A stretch of 30,578 nt of DNA, from the NCBI GenBank assembly GCA_016758965.1, contig JAEPRB010000364.1, positions 1 through 30,578 on the forward strand, in the 5' to 3' direction. The first letter of the stretch is position 1. Each line of letters opens with the position of its first letter. Both the position numbers and the translations under genes were made by a program. This stretch comes from Circinella minor. Its lineage: Eukaryota > Mucoromycota > Mucoromycetes > Mucorales > Lichtheimiaceae. Under the pieces are notes generated by a model. The model saw only the letters and a program-made list of their open reading frames with translations. It ran no database searches and was not told the origin of the DNA. Shown here piece by piece: positions 10,761 through 18,894 of this stretch.

Positions 10761-11330
10761 TTTTTTTCTAGTAGAAACCTGACTACTTCCTCCCCACTGT
10801 TTTTATACACACTGGAACCAATATCACGTATATGTTCAACGAGCCTCTTCTACCTCTCACAGAGGTCCTTTAGGCATTTTACTTTTAATAAAGCCCTCCT
10901 TTCCATATCACGTATATTTTCTTCTTAAAGATTCTTCCTCCCCACATTACGTGTATTCTTTATCTTCCCAGACACACCTTTTTCACATGAATTAATCTAC
11001 CTACTCTTGCACAACCAACATGAATAATTAAATCCAGCTATTAATATCAATTACCTTTCCCCACAAAACTTTTTTTTCTCTCTCTCTTTTACGTAACTTG
11101 GCTTCAATACTGAATTTAGTCCTTTATTTAGAATCTTTCTCCCTTTATCTATATTCTCACTTCGCTACTTTTTCCAATTCCTTATAAAAAAAATTCCTGT
11201 ACGTAGTACCCCTTCTTCACCCTTTTTCCTTATCTCTCAATACGGTTTTTTATCTTCTTAATTCTTTTTGCTCCGTCTCAATCAATATGTCTTTACAGAC
11301 GCTGGATTACGGGAGACAATAAATGAAAAC
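10761..11330. other. Pyrimidine-rich tail of the inserted element, no gene
   Basis: About 570 bp in which the plus strand is dominated by C and T with few G. It has repeated motifs ATATCACGTATAT (near 10821 and 10906) and CTCTCTCTC near 11076. No supported ORF. It may be decayed retroelement 3' sequence or a separate insertion. Confidence 0.4.
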
Positions 11331-11394
11331 CTCAAACTTTCATTGTATTAAATTTACATTTACGCAGATTTTTATCAATGTACTGTTTAAAAAA

Positions 11395-11407
11395 GTATAT
11401 ATACGTA
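11395..11407 (+). promoter_or_regulatory. TATA box of gene A, carrying a 4-bp insertion
   Basis: Genes B, C and D all have GTATATATAA-type boxes preceded by an A run and a TTGTCAATG-like motif, 116-130 bp before the ATG (13163, 15099, 16978). Gene A has GTATATATACGTAAAAG; removing CGTA gives GTATATATAAAAG, identical to gene C. The box is still TATATATA but its 3' side is changed. The distance to ATG 11512 is about 116 bp. Confidence 0.6.
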
Positions 11408-11511
11408 AAAGATTAGTCTTTTTTTCTAGCTTAAAAAACATTATCCAACTTTTCACACAAAGCCTTCCTAAATTCCAAGCAACATTTTTTTTTCACTACT
11501 TGTAAAGTATT

Positions 11512-12215
11512 ATGACACGTTCATTAACTTTATCCTTTTTCATTTTCATTCTTTTAAACGTTTTAACTCATCACGTAGTTCACTCATATTGTGTTCTTAA
11601 CAAAATGGAAGATGGTACTCAAGTCAAAGTCTTGCAAACTGCTGGTCAAAGTTTAGCTGGTCAAGGAATTGGGTAATTTTTTATACGTATTTCATTGATA
11701 AGATTCTTTTTCAGCCCAATGTACTAGTAGTAGCAGTATCTATTAGTACTCATGACATTAATATGATATGATAATAATATTAATACCAATATATTAAATA
11801 TAAAAATGTAATTGACAGGCGTCCTTTCTATCATACTATGAGTCCTGGATCAAAAGAATGCTGTAACTTTGAAAATGGAGATTGTAATAGAACTCAAAAA
11901 AGAAATTCAAATGTTAGAATGGATGTAAGTTTTCAATAAAAAAAATATCATTATATATGTATTATTATGATCAACGTTTCATTTTATAAATAAGGATAAA
12001 ATGGTCAAGGAAATAACTTATAATACCCAAGACTAACAAAGTACATGTTATATTTACAGTTGACTGCTATAAAAGGCGATGGAACAAATGGATCAACTCT
12101 TGCTCTTCAGTGTCCAGCTGATGGGTATATTGTGGCTAGGGGAACATTTGAGAAATATACATATTACGCTTACAATGCTAACTATCAGGAAGTTGGATCT
12201 GTTCCAGCGAATTAA
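11512..12215 (+). CDS. Small secreted cysteine-containing protein A
   Basis: Three exons, 11512-11672, 11819-11924 and 12060-12215, with a phase 2 then a phase 0 intron, encode 140 aa. Residues 1-25 are a signal peptide (MTRSLTLSFFIFILLNVLTH..., likely cleavage near HS/YC). The mature protein has Cys27, a Cys68-Cys69 pair, Cys76 and Cys107, an odd number, so one may be free or form a dimer bond. Motifs shared with B, C and D: YCVxNKM near the mature N-terminus, RPF at the exon 1/2 junction, PGSKxCCNF, a CNxT sequon right after the fourth Cys, and DGYIVARGTF near the C-terminus. It is presumably secreted. I recognise no named family, enzyme motif or membrane anchor. Function is unknown; an extracellular defence, effector or wall role is only inference. 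Almost identical to gene C. Confidence 0.85.
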
Positions 12216-13282
12216 GTTATAGTTAACAAAAATAACTATTTACGTAGAGAATTTAAAATAATTGTTAAGCAATGATCTCTAGTTATTCCTTCTTTTTTTC
12301 TTTACTTTCTATTACTGCTACCTACAACTATTCTATGTCAACTCATAAATTCTACTTTGATAATTACTAATACGTACTTAATAAAAAAAATCAATTTGCA
12401 CCATTAACAATAAAAATAAAAACATCGTATATTAAGTATTACATTTTAATAATAATGATGTGATCATTGTTCTTTGCTACATTAATACAAAATGGTATTT
12501 TTAACATATATATAGTAACAGCTTCAGCCACCAACAATTATATATATACCTATAATACCAACAGTCAGTAAAACAAAAGTTTCAGTACAGGGGTAACAAT
12601 ATACAGTTGGAAAAATGTTTGTCCTGATAAACAGCGTCCTGATACTTTTAACACCATTATTTCTGTATTATTATATGAAGATCATGTAACTCTAATTCCT
12701 TCACCAAACGACATTCTAATGTCTCCTTAACACAACATAACAACACTCTCGCGATCTTAGGTATACGTGGTACGTATCCATCCAAATCTGCCATTATTAA
12801 CCACCTACAACTTATCTTTTATCTATCATAAATCGCTTAAAATATATTATTTTCTTACATTAGCGAAAAGAATGCTTTACTATTCTTTACTACTACTCAT
12901 TCTTGCCATCGATAGTTAATTAGTATATAGTATAAAGCATTTATAGTAAGTATGATATCAACTTTTTTTTTCATTGCTGGGTATGTCTATGTTGTCGGAA
13001 AGTAGGTACTATTTTTCGACTTAGAAAAAAAAAAGAAAGGCTACAATAGTTATACAGAGAATATATCAATAGTAATTTTCTTTATATTACGTAGAGTTAC
13101 TTTTATTAGCATTAAACTTACATTTACGTTCTCAGAATGTTGTCAATTCAATGCTTAAAAAAGTATATATAAGACAGGTTTTTTTTCTACGTAGCGTAAA
13201 AAACAAACATTATTAAAATATTATCTGACTTTCACACAAAATCTTATAATTTCAAGCAACAGTTTTTTTTTTTTTCAGCATT
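12216..13282. other. Spacer A-B with a broken E-type gene start
   Basis: This holds the 3' flank of A, a relic of gene E near 12872 (ATG, then MLYYSLLLLILAIDS and a stop), and the upstream region of B with AGTAAGTATGATATCAAC, the GTATATATAA box at 13163 and an A/T-rich leader. The sequence aligns with the other spacers, with several ACGT insertions (12242, 12373, 12772, 13088, 13188). Confidence 0.6.
12872..12916 (+). pseudogene. E-type gene relic 1 (signal-peptide start only)
   Basis: ATGCTTTACTATTCTTTACT matches the first codons of gene E at 18895 (ATGCTTTACTATTTCTTACT). Translation is MLYYSLLLLILAIDS, then TAG after 15 codons. No TATA-like box equivalent to that of gene E is preserved at the expected place. 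The remaining exons of E are missing from this spacer. Confidence 0.55.
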
Positions 13283-13981
13283 ATGAGACGTTCATTGACT
13301 TTATTCTTTTTCATTTTCGTTTTTTTAAATGTTTTAACTCATCACGTAGTTCATTCCTATTGTGTTTTTAACAAAATGAAAGGTCATACTCAAGTCAAAG
13401 TTTTGCAAATTGCCGGTCATACTATAGCTGGTGGTCAAGAACTTTGGTAAATTATTTTTTTTTATATTCATTGCATGATAAAACTCTTTTTCTGCCTAAT
13501 GTACCAGTAGTAGTAGTAGTAGTTAGTACTCATAGCATTTATATGCTAACTATATTAATACTAATATATATTAAACATGGTACTTAATTTATTTGATAGG
13601 CGTCCTTTTCATCATACTATGAATCCTGGATCAAAAAAATGCTGTAATTTTGCGAATGAAAAATGTAATATAACCCAAGAAAGAGCTTCATATGTTGTAA
13701 TAAAAGTATGTTTCTAATAAAAAAGATTATTATATATGTATTTTTTATGACTGACGTTTCGTTTTATAAACAAAAATATTAATAATAAGACTAACAAATA
13801 CATGATACATTTACAGTTGACTGCTATAAAAGACAATAAATATAGAGCGACAAATGTATCTATTGGTATTAGGTGTCCATCTGATGGTTATATTGTAGCT
13901 AGGGGTACATTTAAAAAACATACATATTATGCTTATAATGCCAACCATGAAGAATTCAGAGCGCTTTCAAATGTTGATTAG
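13283..13981 (+). CDS. Small secreted cysteine-containing protein B
   Basis: Exons 13283-13446, 13600-13705 and 13817-13981 (phase 2, phase 0) give 144 aa. The signal peptide is MRRSLTLFFFIFVFLNVLTH to about residue 25. It keeps the family pattern YC...NKM...RPF...PGSKKCCNF...CNIT...RCPSDGYIVARGTF. It is the most diverged of the four classical members: more basic in the middle, with one extra residue before the first junction (QELW|RPF), two sequons (CNIT, TNVS) and an ARGTFKKHTYYAYNA end. The donor of intron 2 is GTATGT and the acceptor of intron 1 is TAG, unlike A and C. Stop is TAG, whereas A, C and D end in TAA. The open frame and preserved motifs argue that it is functional. Confidence 0.83.
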
Positions 13982-14759
13982 ACTGTAGTTACGTAACAAA
14001 AAATAAATAAATTAGTTGTTAAGCATAATGATTTCTATTTATCCTTCTTTTTTTTTCATTATCTTATACGTACCTATTACTACTACAACTACTTTATATT
14101 AGCTCTTTAAGTTTACTTTGATAATTAATAGTGATCACTAAATAATAATAAATTATCGATTTCGCACCATAAAAAAATATATTGTATTACATATTACATA
14201 TTTCATTTTAATAACAATGATGTGAACATTGTTCTTTGCTACTTTTATAAAAAGCAGTAAGTATTTTTAACATACATGTAAAAAAAATAAGGTAGTATGG
14301 TAATAATTTCCAATCATATATAAGTTTTGTGATAATATAAATGTATACCATATTACTCCATAATTTTGGAACTCGGTACGTATCTTGGTTCTTCATCTAA
14401 GATATATAATTGTCATAGCGTACGTAATATAGAGTTTGTATCAATAAGAGTTGCGATTTCTCATTATTTATTATCTGTTATAACACTATAATTTTTTTCA
14501 TTATGTATACTACATACTTTTTTAATATACTGTGTGAAAACAAAATAAAACAGCTAGACACAATGATACATGTTAGTAAGTGATAGTTTATTTTGTGTGG
14601 TCAGTTCCTCGCGTAAAATGAATATACCTATATGAGAGGAACGTTAATTTTGTTTTCGAGAAATACAAAAAGTACATAATAATAGCTTTATTCTTCTATT
14701 CATGCAAATAATTTAAATTATTTTACGTAACTACATTATTTTCTGACTTATCAAAAAGC

Positions 14760-14885
14760 ATGTTTTATTATTTCTTATTACTTATTCTTCCTATTGATGG
14801 TTCATTATTACATGGTATAAAGCATTTAAATAGTATATCTCTGTACCCTGTTTATGCTATCAATCACTATGTTGTCATTTTTAGT
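14760..14885 (+). pseudogene. E-type gene relic 2
   Basis: ATGTTTTATTATTTCTTATT encodes MFYYFLLLILPIDGS; further on YPVYAINHYVV parallels LPGYALAYYIY of gene E. An extra stretch (about 14800-14845) lies between the two matches. The other exons and the TATA box seen before gene E are missing: the counterpart reads GAATATACCTATATGAGAGG instead of GAATATATAAAAGG. Confidence 0.55.
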
Positions 14886-15098
14886 AAGTATCAACTTTTA
14901 TTTTTTATATTGGATATACATACGTTGGCAGAAAGTAGTATTCGATTTTTTTTTAAAAAAAAACCACAGTACGTAGTTATATTGAAGACAAAGACGAGAA
15001 TAAATCAATGGTAATTTTCTTTATATTAGGAGTACTTCTTTCATTGGTATTAAACTTACATTTTCGCAGATTGTTGTCAATGCATTGTTTAAAAAAAA

Positions 15099-15110
15099 GT
15101 ATATATAAAA
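15099..15110 (+). promoter_or_regulatory. TATA box of gene C
   Basis: GTATATATAAAA follows an A run and TTGTCAATGCATTG, 116 bp before the ATG. It serves as the unmodified reference for the altered box of gene A. Confidence 0.6.
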
Positions 15111-15215
15111 GATTGACTTTTTTTTTTCTAGCTTAAAAAGACATTATCCAACTTTTCACACAAAGCCTTCCTGAATTCCAAGCAACATTTTTTTTTTCAC
15201 TACTTGTAAAGCATT

Positions 15216-15924
15216 ATGACACGTTCATTAACTTTATCCTTTTTCATTTTCATTCTTTTAAACGTTTTAACTCATCACGTAGTTCACTCATATTGTGTTC
15301 TTAACAAAATGGAAGATGGTACTCAAGTCAAAGTCTTGCAAACTGCTGGTCAAAGTTTAGCTGGTCAAGGAATTGGGTAATTTTTTATACGTATTTCATT
15401 GATAAGATTCTTTTTCAGCCTAATGTACTAGTAGTAGCAGTATCTATTAGTACTCATGGCATTTATATGATATGATAATAATATTAATACCAATATATTA
15501 AATATAATAATGTAATTGACAGGCGTCCTTTCTATCATACTATGAGTCCTGGATCAAAAGAATGCTGTAACTTTGAAAATGGAGATTGTAATAGAACTCA
15601 AAAAAGAAATTCAAATGTTAGAATGGATGTAAGTTTTCAATAAAAAAAATACCATGATAAGTATATGTATTATTATGATCAACGTTTCGTTTTATAAAAT
15701 AAGGATAAAATGGTCAAGGAAATAACTTATAATACCCAAGACTAACAAAGTGCATGTTATATTTACAGTTGACTGCTATAAAAGGCGATGGAACAAATGG
15801 ATCAACTCTTGCTCTTCAGTGCCCAGCTGATGGATATATTGTGGCTAGGGGAACATTTGAGAAATATTCATATTATGCTTATAATGCTAATCATCAAGAA
15901 GTCGGATCTGTTTCAATGAATTAA
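15216..15924 (+). CDS. Small secreted cysteine-containing protein C, near-copy of A
   Basis: Exons 15216-15376, 15523-15628 and 15769-15924 (phase 2, phase 0) give 140 aa. Exons 1 and 2 are identical to those of gene A at the nucleotide level. Exon 3 differs at the C-terminus: Thr123Ser, Tyr131His, Pro138Ser and Ala139Met relative to A. Intron 1 differs from A at only about four positions. The signal peptide, Cys27/68/69/76/107 and the CNRT sequon are as in A. Its ending VSMN matches gene D rather than A, so exon 3 may have exchanged with D or kept the older state. Its 5' leader is also almost the same as that of A. Confidence 0.86.
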
Positions 15925-17108
15925 GTTATAGTTAACAAAGATAACTATGTACGTAGAGAATTTAAAATAATTGTTGAGCAAAAATTTCTATTTATCTCTG
16001 CTTCTTTTTTTTTATTTACGTATTACTATTACTACTACAACTATTTTATATCAGTTTTTTAATTCTACTTTGATAATCAATACGAAATAATAATAAAATA
16101 TCTATTTTGCAGCATAAAAAATAAAAATATCGTATTACCTTACGTATTTCATTTTAATAATAATAATGTGATTATTGCCCTTTGCTACTTTTATACATAG
16201 CAGTACGTACTTTTTTTAAAAAAAATAAGGTAGTTTGTACAATGATAATTTTAATCTCTATACGTACATATTAGTTTTGTGGTATAATATGAATGTATAC
16301 CGTACTGCTCCATACATATAACTCATAGGATAGCATTTATATGTAGTTTGTATCAATAAGAGTTGCAATTCCTCATTATTTATTATAACACTATAAACTT
16401 CCTTGTTATGTATATTACTTTTTTGATATAAGTACTGTTTGAAAACAAAATAAAACAATTAATGCACAATGATACAAGTTACGTAGTAAGCAATAATCTA
16501 TTTTATGTGGTCAGTCCTTTGCTTAAAATGAATATGTAGGAGGACCACTGATTTTGTTTTTCGAGAAAAGCAAAAAGTACATAATAATAACTTTATTATT
16601 TTCTGACATTATCAAAAAGCATGTTTTATTATTTCTGACTTTTCGTTCTTGCTATTGGGCGGCTAGTTAGTACATAATATAAAACATTTAAATATCATAT
16701 CTCTGTACCGACATATTTATGCTATTAATTACTATGTTGTCATATATAGTAAGTATCAACTTGATTTTTTATATTGAATATACATACGTTGTTAGAAAGT
16801 ACTATTCGACTAAAAAAAAAAAAAAAAACTAAGAAAGAAAGAAAGACTACAATAATTATACTGACAATAAATCAATACGTACGTAGTAAGTTTCTTTGTA
16901 TTAGAGTTACTTAATTTATTAGCATAAAACCTTACATTCATGTACTCAGAATGTTGTCAATGTAATGCTTAAAAAAAGTATATATAAGATTAGTTTTTTT
17001 TTTCTAACTTAAAAAAAGAAACATTATTAAAAACACTATCTAACTTTTCGCATAAAGCCTTCCTCAATTTCAAGCAACAATTTTTTTTTTCAGCACTTGT
17101 AAAACATT
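15925..17108. other. Spacer C-D with a broken E-type gene start
   Basis: 3' flank of C, an E-promoter-like region (GTGGTCAGTCCTTTGCTTAA, GAGAAAAGCAAAAAGTACAT), an E relic at 16620, then the D promoter with the TATA box at 16978-16987. ACGT insertions occur at 16204, 16480 and the double TACGTACGTA at 16876-16885. A 66-codon minus-strand ORF at 16258-16458 is not supported. Confidence 0.6.
16620..16750 (+). pseudogene. E-type gene relic 3
   Basis: ATGTTTTATTATTTCTGA encodes MFYYF and stops. The following bases still parallel gene E and relic 2 (CTTGCTATTGGGCGGC; TTATGCTATTAATTACTATG) to the AGTAAGTATCAAC boundary that starts the next unit. Confidence 0.55.
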
Positions 17109-17803
17109 ATGGCACGCTCATTAACTTTATCCCTTTTTATTTTTGCTCTTCTAAGTGTTTTAACCCATCACGTAGCTTACTCATATTGTGTTATTAACAA
17201 AATGGAAGATGATACTCAAATCACAGCTTTGCAAATTGACGGCCAAAGTCAAATTGGTCACGCGCTTGGGTAAGTTAGTTATTTGCGTAAAGATCTCTCT
17301 TTGCTTAGTGTCCTAGTAGTAGTAATACGTAGTAGTTATAAGTACTCATACCTTTTATCTGTTAATTATATTAATACTAATATGTTAAATATAATGATGT
17401 AATTGATAGACGTCCTTTCTATAAGACTAATATAGGTCCCGGATCAAAAGAATGCTGTAACTTTGCAAACGGAGAATGTAATCAAACTCGAGAGAGAAAT
17501 TCACCTGTTAAAATAGATGTAAGTTTCTAACAAAAAAAATATTATTATATATGTATTATTATGATCAACGTTTTGTTTTATAAATAAAAAAATAAAATGG
17601 TCAAATAATAAAACTAACAAAATACGTACGCAATATATTTACAGGTGAATGCCAAAAAAGACAATGGAAATACAGAGGGGAAAGTTCGTTCTATTACGTT
17701 TCCATCTGATGGATATATTGTAGCTAGAGGAACATTTGAGACATGTACATATTACACTTATAATGCTAACCATGAAGAACTTGTATCTGTTTCAATGAAT
17801 TAA
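17109..17803 (+). CDS. Small secreted cysteine-containing protein D, with a shifted cysteine
   Basis: Exons 17109-17269, 17410-17518 and 17645-17803 (phase 2, phase 0) give 142 aa. The signal peptide is MARSLTLSLFIFALLSVLTH to about residue 25. It keeps YCVINKMEDDTQ, RPF, PGSKECCNF, a CNQT sequon and SDGYIVARGTF. The fifth family cysteine (TGT/TGC-Pro in A, B and C) is TTT here, so Phe109-Pro110 replaces Cys-Pro, while a new Cys124 occurs 15 residues later in GTFETCTYY. Exon 2 has one extra codon before PGSK. The middle (DNGNTEGKVRS) is more polar than in A and C. Intron 1 acceptor is TAG. Likely functional. Confidence 0.85.
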
Positions 17804-18763
17804 ATTTTAGTTAGCAAACAACAACTATTTACATGGAGTATTTAAATAATTATTAACGAATAACCACTATTTATTCCTTCTTTCTTTTTCATTATCTTAT
17901 ACCTACGTACTACTATCACTACTACTATTCTCTATCAACTCTTTAATTTTTCTGTGCTAATCAATAATAATATATCTACGTATTTTGCACCATTAAAATT
18001 AAAATAAAAATGTTGTATCACGTATTTCATTTTAATAAAAACAATGATGTGATCATTGCCCTTTGCTATTTTTATACAAAACAACATTTGTAACATATAT
18101 ATAATAAAACTGGTACAGTGATAATCTCCAATCCTATATAATTTTTGTAGATAATATAAATACGTATATCATAATATTACTTCATAATTTTAGAACTCGG
18201 TATGGCTCTTCATAAGTTATATAACTCATAAAATAGTATAATAGTCTGTCTCAGTAAAAATTATGATTCGTTATTTATTGTTATAACATTATAAACTTGT
18301 TCATTATTTATCCTATTTTTTTAAATGACCATATACTGTAAACACTTTATAAAAGCGAATATACAAGTGGGTCATTATATTTGTTATATAACAATTAGTT
18401 ATTATTTTATTTCATCAGAAACAAAGAAGTCAATACTCATAATTAACAAAAATTTGGTTTATCCAATCAATGTTAAAAATAAAGTATTAAAGTCTACTAT
18501 TCTTTGTTCAACATTATATTTGTGGTGATTATTAATTTTCTTACTACGTAAATCATCGACTTTTTAATGTACATAAATCTATCAACATAAAATGGCAAAG
18601 AAAAAAAAACATTATTTTATCTATATGTTTTGAAATTGCTGCTGCTAGGTAATATCAGTCGACAACAAAAAAAAAAAAAAACAATTAGACCACAATGATA
18701 CAAGCTAGTCATAGTCTTTAAAATAAATTATTTTCTGTTGTCAGTTCCTTGATTAAAAATGAA
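17804..18763. other. Spacer D-E, no further gene
   Basis: 3' flank of D aligning with the 3' flanks of A-C, then about 300 bp (18300-18600) with weaker similarity. The 67-codon ORF at 18325-18528 (MTIYCKHFIKANIQVGHY...) has no recognisable feature. The E promoter region begins near 18690 (ACAATGATACAAGCTAGTCA). Confidence 0.5.
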
Positions 18764-18773
18764 TATATAAAAG
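18764..18773 (+). promoter_or_regulatory. TATA box of gene E
   Basis: GAATATATAAAAGGAACG contains TATATAAAAG about 122-131 bp before ATG 18895, the same spacing as in genes A-D. The equivalent bases in the relic promoters are GAATATACCTATATGAGAGG (near 14620) and GAATATGTAGGAGG (near 16531), where the box is lost. Confidence 0.5.
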
Positions 18774-18894
18774 GAACGCTGTTTTTTTTTCTTCGAGAAA
18801 CACAAAAAGTATATAGTAATAACTTTATTCTTCTATTCATGCAAATAATTTAAATCACTTTACCTATATTTTTTTTATTACCTCATCCAAAAGC

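Larger units (their letters stand above)
9925..11358 (+). mobile_element. LINE-like element remnant inserted in the array, with diverged flanking repeat
   Basis: Compared with the upstream regions of genes B-D, the upstream region of gene A is interrupted after about 9948 and resumes at about 11341. The repeat CATTGG...TATACTTACA (9925-9948) recurs as CATTGTATTAAATTTACA (11341-11358), and the uninterrupted unit C has CATTGGTATTAAACTTACA once. This fits a target-site duplication of about 19 bp around a ~1.39 kb insertion. Inside lie a broken ORF1-like frame (10053-10577), an A/AAG-rich linker and the apparent start of an ORF2. No full reverse transcriptase is present and no poly-A tail is obvious at the right end, so this is an old, internally deleted or decayed copy. 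Confidence 0.5.
13982..15215. other. Spacer B-C with the longest broken E-type gene start
   Basis: 3' flank of B, then sequence matching the promoter region of gene E (GTGGTCAGTTCCTCGCGTAA, GAGGAACG, ATTCATGCAAATAATTTAAA), the E relic at 14760, and the upstream region of C with its TATA box at 15099-15110. Several ACGT insertions relative to the other spacers occur (13990, 14067, 14377, 14724, 14970). The 84-codon ORF at 14760-15014 is relic sequence read into the next promoter. Confidence 0.6.
9737..18560. repeat. Dispersed TACGTA sites (4-bp ACGT insertions) across the array
   Basis: I count about 32 TACGTA hexamers in the non-coding parts of this region. Examples are at 9737, 11402, 11684, 13088, 13188, 13990, 14067, 14377, 14724, 14970, 15388, 16204, 16480, 16876 (TACGTACGTA), 17326, 17904 and 17977. 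In most of these, removing ACGT restores alignment to a paralogous unit: 9737 AAGTACGTATCAAC against AAGTATCAAC at 14886, and 14970 CAGTACGTAGTTAT against CAGTAGTTAT at 9854. None fall in the array exons. The rest of the window has only about 11. Confidence 0.8.

Noticed and set aside
14760..15014. 84-codon ORF between genes B and C
   Set aside because: It is the E-type relic read through into the promoter of gene C. The homologous positions in other spacers contain stops.
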